This document shows, piece after piece, positions 1 through 6,809 of a stretch of DNA of 14,282 nucleotides. Under the pieces are notes generated by a model that worked only from the letters and a program-made list of their open reading frames with translations, ran no database searches and had not been told where the DNA came from. How positions within the stretch are numbered: position 1 is the first letter of the stretch; every line of letters begins with the position of its first letter. The stretch comes from Nitrosopumilales archaeon (GTDB taxonomy: Archaea > Thermoproteota > Nitrososphaeria > Nitrososphaerales > Nitrosopumilaceae): positions 1 through 14,282 of the forward strand of contig JANXYF010000234.1 of assembly GCA_025350175.1 (NCBI GenBank), in the 5' to 3' direction. The position numbers and the translations under genes were made by a program.

Positions 1-1230
1 TGGCGCATATGCATCAAACCCAAATTTTTCACGTATCTCATCTGCAAATTTTGTGCAAGAATCTGCATCTCCATGAACAGTAAGAACTTTAGGATTACCC
101 TTGATTTTCTTCATTAATTCAAAGAGAGAGTCTCTATCAGCATGTCCTGAAAATTCAAACTGTCTTACTTCTGCCTCACACTTGAATTCTTTTCCTCTGA
201 CACCAACTCGTCCTGTATCCAAAAGTTTTCTTCCGGGGGTTCCTTCTCCTTGATATGAAACTAGTGCAATACCATTTCTCTTATCTAATGCTAAATTCTG
301 TAAATAAAATACTGCAGAACCACCTACTAACATGCCAGCAGGTGAAATTATGACAGCTGGTTCATCTAATGCATGCTTTCTTTCTTTTTCGCCTTTTATC
401 CAAACTGCTTGGTGAACAGAATCGGCAAAAACTTTTGGATCACGTAAATACTCTGGATAATTCAACATTATTTCATTTACTTTTACAGCCATGCCATCCA
501 TTACCACTTTGTGTTTGAATCCAGCGTTCTTTAAGACACATGCAATTTCTTGTGATCTTTCCACTGAAAAAGCTGGTACAAAGAGAGAGCCTTTTCTATC
601 CAACACTTCATATGCAAATTCCATGAACTTTTCTTCTGATTCGTTTCGTGGCATCTGGTTTGTCTGAGAGTATGTACTTTCAGTAATCACTAAATCAACC
701 TCACCAAAATCAAGATCAGCATCTCTTAGCATTCTTGATCCTCTTGGGTTTATGTCTGCAGTGTAAAACAATCTCTTATTTTCAGATTCAACTATAACTG
801 ATGCACCTCCTAAAACATGACCTGATTCGAGGAGCTGAAAAGAAGCATTTCCACGTTCAATTTTTTCTCTATATTTTATCTCCTTTGAATGCATCATCAT
901 CTTTGAAACATTAGCAAAATCGTACGGTAGCTGAGTTTTTTGAATTCTAAGCATATCTTCAATCAACAATCTTGAAAGGTCAAACGTTGGAGGGGTAGCA
1001 TAAACATCAGTACTACCATTTACAAAGAGTGCGGGCATATTGCCCGAATGGTCAAGATGTGCATGAGTAATTATAGCCGCGTTTATCTCATGCGGATTTA
1101 CCGCAATTGGATATAGCGACTCTTTTCTTAACTCTACTCCATAGTCTAATAGAAAACTAGCACCATCGCAATTTACTTGAAATGCTGATCTGCCTACTTC
1201 TTTGGCTGCCCCTAGAACTCTTACCTGCAA
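1..1230 (-). CDS. Beta-CASP metallo-beta-lactamase RNA nuclease, aCPSF2-like (C-terminal end off the window)
   Basis: Predicted zinc-dependent RNA endo/exonuclease of the CPSF73/RNase J superfamily, acting in RNA processing or decay in the cytoplasm. 410 codons are visible and the frame is open to base 1, so only a few C-terminal residues are probably missing. Visible motifs: D29 (motif 1), HAHLDHSG at 56-63 (motif 2), H138 in SGHVLGG (motif 3), D159 in YTADINP (motif 4), then beta-CASP motif A TESTY (183-187), motif B SGHAD (H362) and motif C VHGD (H386). There is no N-terminal KH extension, so the short aCPSF2 class fits better than aCPSF1/FttA. The start is TTG: an in-frame TGA lies two codons upstream, the first internal ATG comes after the active-site motif, and a TTTAAA box sits about 27 nt upstream, which suggests a leaderless transcript. 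Family assignment is secure; the exact biological substrate is not known from sequence. Confidence 0.93.
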   Translation of the reverse strand, partial: MQVRVLGAAKEVGRSAFQVNCDGASFLLDYGVELRKESLYPIAVNPHEINAAIITHAHLDHSGNMPALFVNGSTDVYATPPTFDLSRLLIEDMLRIQKTQLPYDFANVSKMMMHSKEIKYREKIERGNASFQLLESGHVLGGASVIVESENKRLFYTADINPRGSRMLRDADLDFGEVDLVITESTYSQTNQMPRNESEEKFMEFAYEVLDRKGSLFVPAFSVERSQEIACVLKNAGFKHKVVMDGMAVKVNEIMLNYPEYLRDPKVFADSVHQAVWIKGEKERKHALDEPAVIISPAGMLVGGSAVFYLQNLALDKRNGIALVSYQGEGTPGRKLLDTGRVGVRGKEFKCEAEVRQFEFSGHADRDSLFELMKKIKGNPKVLTVHGDADSCTKFADEIREKFGFDAYAP

Positions 1231-1254
1231 GAATCAAAACTTTTTCAAAGGACT

Positions 1255-1260
1255 TTTAAA
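1255..1260 (-). promoter_or_regulatory. TATA box for the beta-CASP nuclease gene
   Basis: TTTAAA centred about 27 nt upstream of the TTG start at 1230, the spacing expected when transcription starts at the first codon. It shares the 117-nt divergent spacer with the promoter of the gene at 1348. Confidence 0.55.
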
Positions 1261-1317
1261 TCTTTAGCACTCAGATCTGACCTGACTTATTATATTTCTT
1301 GGATGATTTGCAAAAGA

Positions 1318-1325
1318 CTTAATTA
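1318..1325 (+). promoter_or_regulatory. TATA box for the 73-aa gene
   Basis: CTTAATTA centred about 26 nt upstream of the ATG at 1348, consistent with a leaderless mRNA. Confidence 0.45.
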
Positions 1326-1347
1326 GATCAAAAAAAATGATCCGACT

Positions 1348-1569
1348 ATGGGTAGAACTTTTGAAGCATGGTGGAGTACAATCCCAAAAGACCTTAGAGA
1401 CAAAGTTCGAAAGGGCGATGAGGGAAACAAACCACTATTGAATCAAATAAACTGGATTTGGGTTCACAATATGATGAATCAGAAAGGAGATCTAAATCCT
1501 TCATCTGCGGAATTGCTTGACTGGGTAACATCAGGCCAGATTGAAGCAATGCGCCAAATAAAGAAGTAA
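1348..1569 (+). CDS. Small hypothetical protein, 73 aa
   Basis: I do not recognise this protein. It is soluble-looking, rich in Trp (four: W8, W9, W37 and W39 region plus W59 region) and charged residues, with no cysteine, signal peptide or membrane segment. The C-terminal half, around PSSAELLDWVTSGQIEAM, looks like two amphipathic helices. It is transcribed divergently from the beta-CASP nuclease gene, has its own TATA-like box at the leaderless distance, and is followed by a T-rich stretch, so it appears to be a one-gene unit. Another ATG at 1337 opens only a short ORF in a different frame. The competing antisense ORF over the same bases lacks these signals. Real gene likely; function unknown. 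Confidence 0.72.
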   Translation: MGRTFEAWWSTIPKDLRDKVRKGDEGNKPLLNQINWIWVHNMMNQKGDLNPSSAELLDWVTSGQIEAMRQIKK

Positions 1570-1584
1570 AAATATCATTTATAC

Positions 1585-1609
1585 TTTCTTTTTGTTTTTC
1601 TTTTATTTT
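1585..1609 (+). terminator. T-rich terminator after the 73-aa gene
   Basis: A run of T tracts broken by single C, G or A bases begins about 15 nt after the stop codon. Archaeal termination commonly uses U-rich tracts without a hairpin; none is seen here. Confidence 0.5.
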
Positions 1610-1656
1610 AAAAAGTTGAAAAAATTCTATAACTCCGTTATGGATTTTGCAGATCA

Positions 1657-1664
1657 TTTAAATA
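1657..1664 (+). promoter_or_regulatory. TATA box for the ferredoxin gene
   Basis: TTTAAATA centred about 30 nt upstream of the ATG at 1691, predicting a 5' leader of only about 4-5 nt. Confidence 0.6.
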
Positions 1665-1690
1665 GCAAACGATGAAAGATCAAAAACAGA

Positions 1691-1993
1691 ATGCCAATCG
1701 CAATTCTTCCAGACGTTGATGAGCAGAGATGTATAGGCTGTGCGCTATGCGTAGAGATCTGTACTTCTCTTGGTCCAGACGTTCTTCGTGTAAAACCAGT
1801 AGAAGGTTGGAAGCGAGGTAAAGCATTTGTATTTTATCCAGAAAGATGCATCTCAGACGGAGCATGCATTGGAGTTTGCCCAACAAAAGCAATCTTCTGG
1901 ATGAGACCAATGACTTACACTCCAGGACAACCAGTACCTCTACACAAGAACGGTGTATTCGTAAAAGGCTGGGCAGAAGACGCCGCACTATAA
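1691..1993 (+). CDS. Double-cluster ferredoxin (4Fe-4S type) with one Asp in a ligand position
   Basis: Soluble low-potential electron carrier, 100 aa. First cluster motif is canonical: C14, C17, C20 and C24. The second motif reads CISDGACIGVCP (53-64), giving C53, C59, C63 and Asp56 where the second Cys of the usual C-x2-C-x2-C-x3-C would be. By the normal crossed arrangement, C14/C17/C20/C63 would hold one cluster and C53/D56/C59/C24 the other. An Asp in this position is known from Pyrococcus furiosus ferredoxin and from 7Fe ferredoxins, so this site may hold an Asp-ligated 4Fe-4S or a 3Fe-4S cluster (inference). The spacer between motifs (residues 25-52) and the C-terminal tail (after residue 68) are longer than in minimal clostridial ferredoxins. 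Single-gene unit with its own promoter and a T-rich end. A likely partner would be a 2-oxoacid:ferredoxin oxidoreductase, not present here. Confidence 0.92.
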   Translation: MPIAILPDVDEQRCIGCALCVEICTSLGPDVLRVKPVEGWKRGKAFVFYPERCISDGACIGVCPTKAIFWMRPMTYTPGQPVPLHKNGVFVKGWAEDAAL

Positions 1994-2005
1994 GCGGATT
2001 CATTC

Positions 2006-2023
2006 TCTTTTTTATTATTTTTT
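2006..2023 (+). terminator. T-rich terminator after the ferredoxin gene
   Basis: T tracts with two interrupting A bases start about 12 nt after the ferredoxin stop and run into the 3' end of the convergent arcTGT gene. Confidence 0.5.
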
Positions 2024-3529
2024 GATATTGAGAAATTTGATTTTTGGTTTTAGGCCTTTGGACTGATATTTTAAGAACTCATCATTTGTGGCATAAATTT
2101 TCTTGAATTTGTTGTTTTTAAGAAACATACTCCAAGTTTTAGTGAATTCTGGAAATTCATTTTGATTAAAGTCCGTGTCTGATATGACATAATGAGCTGC
2201 AGGGTAAATATCTGATAGTTCCAATGGAATTATTCCAAGATACTGATTATATTGACAAAATTGTACGTCGTCTAATTTGGAATCAAATTTCTTTTTTAGG
2301 TTGTTATACTCTGCTGAAGTATAAAATGGTCTTATACTACCATCTGGAATGATTACCAGTGTCTTCTTTTTTGTTTTGAATTTACGAACTAATGAATGAA
2401 ATCTAAAAATCTCAGGCCTGTACTGATCTTCTTTGGAAAACAGAAACACTGCATTCTCTTTGTATCGTGGTGTAGTTTCTAAAAAGAATGAGGTATTATT
2501 AGTAAAAATAGATATTGCTTCAAATAACTTGGGATGAGCCCTTGCCTTTCTTATAGTGTATTCCCATAGCCGTCCCTCATGAATAGCCTCTTTTACTCTG
2601 TCTACTTCAGCCTTTATGGCATATAGATTGTGGAGTGCTATCTTGTTAGTTCTATCTTCTTTATCTAGAGATAACATCTCTTTTGGCTTTAATCTGGTAC
2701 ATACTTCACAGTTACAAGAAAAATATGCAACTTCAGAGAGATGAGCAGTACCATCTTCCATGATATATCTATCATGTTTTGCATATAGCATGTAAGATGC
2801 AGAATCAAAGGTATCACAACCAAGTGCCACTGCAAGAGGTATGGTAAGTGGATGTCCTGCTCCAAATAGATGAAGTGGGATGGAATCCGGAATCTCTTTT
2901 TTTGCAGTTATTATCATTTTGGCAAGTAGTTTGTATTCATAAGATTCCATAAATTCAACAGGACTTCCCAAGGCTAACATTTGAAAACCTGAATCAATAA
3001 GTGCTCTTGTTGATTTTTTGACTAGATCTGAGTGTTCGCTTCCTTGTATTGGTCCAACCCATATCTGACCATTATCGTCTCTAGTATCAAGAGTCTCTTT
3101 TGAAACTCTAAGTGTGTGTTGAACATATTCTATTGCCTTCTTTTTTGAAAGTCCAAGTCCTGTAGGTCGATCCAAAGGAATCGCAATATCTGTTCCTATT
3201 CCTTTTTCAAAAGCTGCAATTTTTTTATAATCTACATCAATGTCTCCATATTCCAAGACCTGATATCCACCAGAATCTGTCATGATTGCACCATCGTAAT
3301 CAATTATCTTGTGAATGCCTTGTTTTATTGCCTCATCACCATATCTCTTTAATGTGATGTACGCATTTGTTATGACTAGATCAAATCCCATCTCTTTTAA
3401 TTTTTTAGCAGGAATTTTTTGCTTGACTGGATGAATTACAGGAACATATGCAGGAGTCTCAACTTTACCATGATTTGTATGAAGTATTCCTATTCTTCCT
3501 GCAAGATCTGATTTTTTTATCTCGAACAT
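2015..3529 (-). CDS. tgtA: Archaeosine tRNA-guanine transglycosylase (arcTGT), 504 aa, no PUA domain
   Basis: Exchanges G15 in the D-loop of tRNA for preQ0, the first tRNA step of archaeosine formation. The N-terminal TIM-barrel catalytic domain spans about 1-350. DSGGYQ (85-90) carries the first catalytic Asp, FDSASYM (241-247) carries the nucleophile Asp242, and the zinc site is C272, C274, C277 and H300. The archaeal C1/C2 region follows, with a recognisable IPLELSDIYP stretch. The Pyrococcus enzyme is about 580 aa and ends in a PUA domain; this one stops at 504 aa, so PUA appears absent. It is the second gene of a two-gene unit, 34 nt after the Fap7-like gene on the same strand. The preceding A/T-rich bases give no clear ribosome-binding site. 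Functional call secure; domain loss is inferred from length. Confidence 0.95.
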   Translation of the reverse strand: MFEIKKSDLAGRIGILHTNHGKVETPAYVPVIHPVKQKIPAKKLKEMGFDLVITNAYITLKRYGDEAIKQGIHKIIDYDGAIMTDSGGYQVLEYGDIDVDYKKIAAFEKGIGTDIAIPLDRPTGLGLSKKKAIEYVQHTLRVSKETLDTRDDNGQIWVGPIQGSEHSDLVKKSTRALIDSGFQMLALGSPVEFMESYEYKLLAKMIITAKKEIPDSIPLHLFGAGHPLTIPLAVALGCDTFDSASYMLYAKHDRYIMEDGTAHLSEVAYFSCNCEVCTRLKPKEMLSLDKEDRTNKIALHNLYAIKAEVDRVKEAIHEGRLWEYTIRKARAHPKLFEAISIFTNNTSFFLETTPRYKENAVFLFSKEDQYRPEIFRFHSLVRKFKTKKKTLVIIPDGSIRPFYTSAEYNNLKKKFDSKLDDVQFCQYNQYLGIIPLELSDIYPAAHYVISDTDFNQNEFPEFTKTWSMFLKNNKFKKIYATNDEFLKYQSKGLKPKIKFLNIKK

Positions 3530-3563
3530 TTTAAATTTTAATCTGATATGGCGTAATTTGAAC

Positions 3564-4112
3564 CTAGTATGGAAAGAATTTCTGCATATCTCCTTTCTTG
3601 AGAACTAGTTGTAGCCAATCCACATTATCTTCTATTTTACTTCCTTTGAAAATTGATTTTACCTTCTTTGCCGTTGCAGAAATTGATTTACTACTAATAT
3701 CAATTTGAAAGGTCTTCTTTCTACCAAATTCTTGTACCGTATCATGATAGATAATGCCTAATATTTCACTGCCTATGTTCTCAAGGGATTTTTTGCTAGT
3801 GTATTTTCTTTTTTTGTATATTGATTGTAATTTGTATGGGCTTTTCCTTAACACCACAGACAATTCTACATTCTTTGATGATATGACATAAGGAGCAAGA
3901 TGGCCTACAAGTAACGAGTCCTTTGAATTCATTTTGTTTATTATTTTTTTTAATTTACTAACATCGACATCGAGTGTCCCGTTATTCTTTACAAATACTC
4001 CCTCACTTATTGCAATCTTGTTGATATCAATTATCTCAAGGTTTAGCTTCCTTGAAATCAATTTTGCTATTGTATGCTTACCCGTTCCAGGATTGCCAGT
4101 TATTATTTTCAC
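3564..4112 (-). CDS. Fap7/adenylate-kinase-like NTPase (COG1936 type), 182 aa
   Basis: P-loop NTPase related to Fap7/hCINAP, which combines weak adenylate kinase and ATPase activity and assists small ribosomal subunit maturation. Walker A is GNPGTGKHT (6-14) with Lys12. GHLAPYV (70-76) corresponds to the conserved GHLAH-like motif of the family. A lysine-rich lid segment KKRKYTSKKS (100-109) is followed by ENIGSEILGIIYHD, the usual helix after the lid. Length is normal for archaeal members. The start is GTG at 4112, with a TTTAATT-type box about 25 nt upstream, so the mRNA is probably leaderless. It heads a unit with arcTGT and is divergent from the YchF gene. Confusion with a classical adenylate kinase is unlikely because of the short length and GHLA motif. 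Confidence 0.85.
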   Translation of the reverse strand: MKIITGNPGTGKHTIAKLISRKLNLEIIDINKIAISEGVFVKNNGTLDVDVSKLKKIINKMNSKDSLLVGHLAPYVISSKNVELSVVLRKSPYKLQSIYKKRKYTSKKSLENIGSEILGIIYHDTVQEFGRKKTFQIDISSKSISATAKKVKSIFKGSKIEDNVDWLQLVLKKGDMQKFFPY

Positions 4113-4132
4113 TAAATATCCTGTAATTGAAT

Positions 4133-4141
4133 GAAATTAAA
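4133..4141 (-). promoter_or_regulatory. TATA box for the Fap7-like/arcTGT unit
   Basis: TTTAATTTC read on the minus strand, centred 25 nt upstream of the GTG start at 4112; leaderless spacing. Confidence 0.5.
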
Positions 4142-4153
4142 CACTTTTGGAAT

Positions 4154-4161
4154 ACTAATAA
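4154..4161 (+). promoter_or_regulatory. TATA box for the ychF-kae1 unit
   Basis: ACTAATAA centred about 27 nt upstream of the ATG at 4185. Back to back with the minus-strand box at 4133-4141 in a 72-nt divergent spacer. Confidence 0.45.
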
Positions 4162-4184
4162 GAGCATATCTTTGATTAATTCTC

Positions 4185-5378
4185 ATGCAAATTGGCCTAC
4201 TAGGGAAAACCAATGTCGGAAAATCCACATTCTTCTCAGCTGCTACTCAGACTACAGCTCAGATTGGTAATTATCCATTTACAACTATTGAGCCAAATAT
4301 GGGAATTGCTTATGTGAAGACTAATTGTGCCTGCAAACATTTTGCAATAAATCACAATCATCCATTATGTGTTAATGGAATTAGATTTATTGCAATCAAG
4401 CTAGTAGATGTTGCAGGCCTAGTTCCTGGAGCTCATGAAGGAAAAGGTCTTGGTAACAAATTTTTGGATGATGCAAGAACATCTGAAGTGTTAATCCATG
4501 TAGTAGATGCATCAGGCTCTACAGATATACAAGGTCAACCTGTACCTGCAGGAACTCATAATCCACTTGAAGATGTCAAATTTGTGGAAGAAGAATTTGA
4601 TCAATGGATGAAACAAATACTTCAAAGAGAATGGCATAAACTTACTAGGGAATTAGAAAGCAAAAGTGGAAAGGTCATTCAAGCAATTGCCCAAAGATTT
4701 AGTGGACTTGGAATTGATGAATATGATGTAGAGTCTGTAGTCCACAGCCTGAATTTACATTCAAAGAAACCTCATGATTGGAGCGAAGATGAACTTGTTT
4801 CATTTGTTAAAACGCTCAGAAAAAGAACAAAACCAATCATAATTTCTGCAAATAAATCTGATCTTTGCCATGATCTTAGTATCTTGGATGAATTTAAAAA
4901 AATACATCCAACTATTGCATGTAGTGCAGAAACTGAACTTCTTTTGAGAAAAGCGGCAAAGGGTGGAATTATAGAATATCTACCAGGTGAAAAATCTTTC
5001 AAGATTAAAGATGGAATTAATCTAAACCCTCAACAGAAAAGTGCGCTTGATCTTGCAGAAAAAGTTGTATCTAAATTGGGTGGCACGGGAGTTCAACAGA
5101 TCCTCGACTCTGCATGTTTTGATCTTTTAAAATTAATTACTGTATTTCCAGTAGAAGATGAAACAAAACTATCTAATAAAAATGGGGAAGTTCTACCCGA
5201 TGCAAAGCTCTTACGACCAGGTGCTACTGCGCGAGACCTAGCAAAGTCAATACATCAGGATCTTGCAAATGGTTTTCTTTTTGCTATTGATGCAAAAACA
5301 AAACAACGAGTAGGAGCAGAACATCAACTCAAAAATGGAGATGTTTTAAAAATCGTATCAACTCTAAGCAGGGGATAA
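4185..5378 (+). CDS. YchF/OLA1-family translation-associated GTPase with TGS domain, 397 aa
   Basis: Cytosolic P-loop NTPase of the Obg/YchF group, thought to associate with ribosomes. G1 is GKTNVGKS (7-14), the switch II/G3 motif is DVAGLVPGAHEGKGLG (75-90), and G4 is NKSD (223-226). The canonical NKxD predicts guanine specificity, unlike bacterial and human YchF/OLA1, which carry NxxE and prefer ATP. A coiled-coil-like helical insert lies roughly at 130-215. The C-terminal TGS domain (about 330-397) includes GATARDLAKSIH. A small Cys group, C48, C50 and C62, sits before G3 as in archaeal relatives and may bind metal (inference). The start has a TATA box at leaderless distance. The stop is one base before the kae1 start, so the two are almost certainly co-transcribed. 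Confidence 0.94.
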   Translation: MQIGLLGKTNVGKSTFFSAATQTTAQIGNYPFTTIEPNMGIAYVKTNCACKHFAINHNHPLCVNGIRFIAIKLVDVAGLVPGAHEGKGLGNKFLDDARTSEVLIHVVDASGSTDIQGQPVPAGTHNPLEDVKFVEEEFDQWMKQILQREWHKLTRELESKSGKVIQAIAQRFSGLGIDEYDVESVVHSLNLHSKKPHDWSEDELVSFVKTLRKRTKPIIISANKSDLCHDLSILDEFKKIHPTIACSAETELLLRKAAKGGIIEYLPGEKSFKIKDGINLNPQQKSALDLAEKVVSKLGGTGVQQILDSACFDLLKLITVFPVEDETKLSNKNGEVLPDAKLLRPGATARDLAKSIHQDLANGFLFAIDAKTKQRVGAEHQLKNGDVLKIVSTLSRG

Positions 5379-5379
5379 A

Positions 5380-6363
5380 ATGCTAAGTCTTGGAATAGAA
5401 AGTACCGCTCATACATTTTCATGTGCAGTGATAGAAAAAAAGGGAAAACAAGGAAAGATTCTTTCTGATATACGAAAGATCTACAGACCTCCAGAAGGAG
5501 AAGGGATTCATCCACGTGAGGCATCACGTCACCATGCGGAAAATTCTCCACAAGTTCTTTCAGAGTGTCTCAGAAAAGCCAATGTAAAAATTTCTGATCT
5601 TGATATTGTATCATATGCAGCAGGTCCAGGTCTTGGACCATGTTTGAGAATTGGAGCAGTAGTGGCAAGATCTCTATCTTCATACTATAATATTCCAATA
5701 TATCCTGTAAACCATGCACTAGGTCATATCGAACTTGGAAAAATGCTGACTGGTGCAAAAGATCCTTTGGTGTTACTTGTTTCAGGAGGACATACAATGA
5801 TCTTGGCATTTCTTTCAAAGAAATGGAGAGTTTTTGGTGAAACTCTGGATATTACTTTAGGTCAATTACTAGATCAGATTGGAAGGTATGCTGGATTTGC
5901 ATCACCATGTGGACCAAAGATGGAAGAGCTTGCATCAAAATCAAAAGAATATCTTCCATTACCTTATGTTGTAAAGGGAAATGATGTCTCATTTTCAGGT
6001 CTCTTGTCTGCGACAAAAAGAATAATTCCAAAGGGAATAGAGGCCACATGCTTTTCATTACAAGAAACTGCATTTTCTATGATAGGGGAAGCAACAGAAA
6101 GAGCCCTCTCATTTACTGGAAAAAAAGAACTCTTGGTTGTTGGAGGAGTTGCTGCAAACAAGAGATTATCTGACATACTTTCAAGTATATGTAAAAGACA
6201 TGGCTGCAAGTTTTTTGTAGCACCAAAAGAATACGCTGGAGACTGTGGTTCTCAAATATCTTGGGTTGGATTATTAGAGTCGTCAAAGAAGATTGGAACA
6301 AATCTAGGAGATACTTTTGTAAAACAATCGTGGAGATTAGATACCGTTGAAGTTCTTTACTAG
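5380..6363 (+). CDS. kae1: Kae1, catalytic subunit of the KEOPS tRNA t6A complex, 327 aa
   Basis: Transfers the threonylcarbamoyl group to N6 of A37 in ANN-decoding tRNAs, within KEOPS. ASKHA-fold signatures are visible: SLGIESTAHT at the N-terminus, the metal-binding HALGH (H112, H116), LVSGGHT (133-139), and GGVAANKRL (255-263). The C-terminal metal-ligand region reads GDCGSQISW, with Asp288 retained but Cys289 where most relatives have Asn (DNG). Length is normal for stand-alone Kae1; there is no fused Bud32 domain, and Bud32 is encoded 447 nt downstream. It starts one base after the ychF stop (TAAAATG), implying translational coupling. Its TAG stop shares a palindromic CTAG with the stop of the convergent gene. 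Identification secure. Confidence 0.96.
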   Translation: MLSLGIESTAHTFSCAVIEKKGKQGKILSDIRKIYRPPEGEGIHPREASRHHAENSPQVLSECLRKANVKISDLDIVSYAAGPGLGPCLRIGAVVARSLSSYYNIPIYPVNHALGHIELGKMLTGAKDPLVLLVSGGHTMILAFLSKKWRVFGETLDITLGQLLDQIGRYAGFASPCGPKMEELASKSKEYLPLPYVVKGNDVSFSGLLSATKRIIPKGIEATCFSLQETAFSMIGEATERALSFTGKKELLVVGGVAANKRLSDILSSICKRHGCKFFVAPKEYAGDCGSQISWVGLLESSKKIGTNLGDTFVKQSWRLDTVEVLY

Positions 6364-6683
6364 GGTAAATATTTGGAAATAGCTTCCTTTATTTCTTTTT
6401 CCCATTTACCTGTATTGTATACTCCAAACTTGTAGGTCTTTTCACCTTCATCAATTTTTATTTTTATTCTTACTTTTTTTATCAATCTACCTTCTTTTGC
6501 AACTTCTGTTATCTGATCTAGTTTGGCCTCAAGAACTGTTTTTCCAAATTTCTTTGAAAAATCCATGATTCTTCCCTCTGTCTTATCAAACGCAATTCTC
6601 TTATTTGTTAGCGTGAGAATGCCTGAACCAAGAGAGTCTTCCGAACAATCCTCTTGTGTTATTCTCTTCTCATCTGGTTCCAT
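6360..6683 (-). CDS. Small PH/GRAM-like domain protein, 107 aa
   Basis: Unnamed small protein. The segment GILTLTNKRIAF (21-32) is characteristic of bacterial/archaeal PH (bPH) or GRAM-like folds, and the C-terminal NTGKWEKEIKEAI fits the closing helix of such domains. The middle is strongly basic and strand-rich (LIKKVRIKIKID). There is no membrane helix, so it is probably a single small beta-barrel domain that binds protein or lipid (inference). The ATG has an ATTATAAC box about 26 nt upstream, consistent with a leaderless one-gene transcript. It lies convergent to kae1, overlapping it by four bases, and divergent from bud32, so it splits two KEOPS genes. No enzymatic motif is visible. Gene is likely real; role unknown. 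Confidence 0.82.
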   Translation of the reverse strand: MEPDEKRITQEDCSEDSLGSGILTLTNKRIAFDKTEGRIMDFSKKFGKTVLEAKLDQITEVAKEGRLIKKVRIKIKIDEGEKTYKFGVYNTGKWEKEIKEAISKYLP

Positions 6684-6705
6684 GTAGTTTCTTTTTGTAC
6701 CCGAT

Positions 6706-6713
6706 GTTATAAT
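6706..6713 (-). promoter_or_regulatory. TATA box for the PH/GRAM-like gene
   Basis: ATTATAAC on the minus strand, centred about 26 nt from the ATG at 6683. Confidence 0.5.
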
Positions 6714-6778
6714 TGTATATTTGGCAAATCATAAATTTTGTTTTGAAAAACTATTTTTGTAAAATGACATGATTGTGA

Positions 6779-6787
6779 CTTAAATTA
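6779..6787 (+). promoter_or_regulatory. TATA box for the bud32-rdgB unit
   Basis: CTTAAATTA centred 27 nt upstream of the TTG start at 6810, supporting that unusual start as a leaderless one. Confidence 0.55.
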
Positions 6788-6809
6788 TGTTAGACTCTAC
6801 TAGTTTTCA

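Noticed and set aside
1394..1657. 87-aa minus-strand ORF opposite the 73-aa gene
   Set aside because: It runs through the T-rich terminator region, has no promoter at the right distance, and its composition looks like the reverse of a coding strand.
1680..2003. 107-aa minus-strand ORF antisense to the ferredoxin gene
   Set aside because: It is Leu/Arg-rich with no domain logic, while the plus strand encodes an intact cluster-binding ferredoxin with a promoter.
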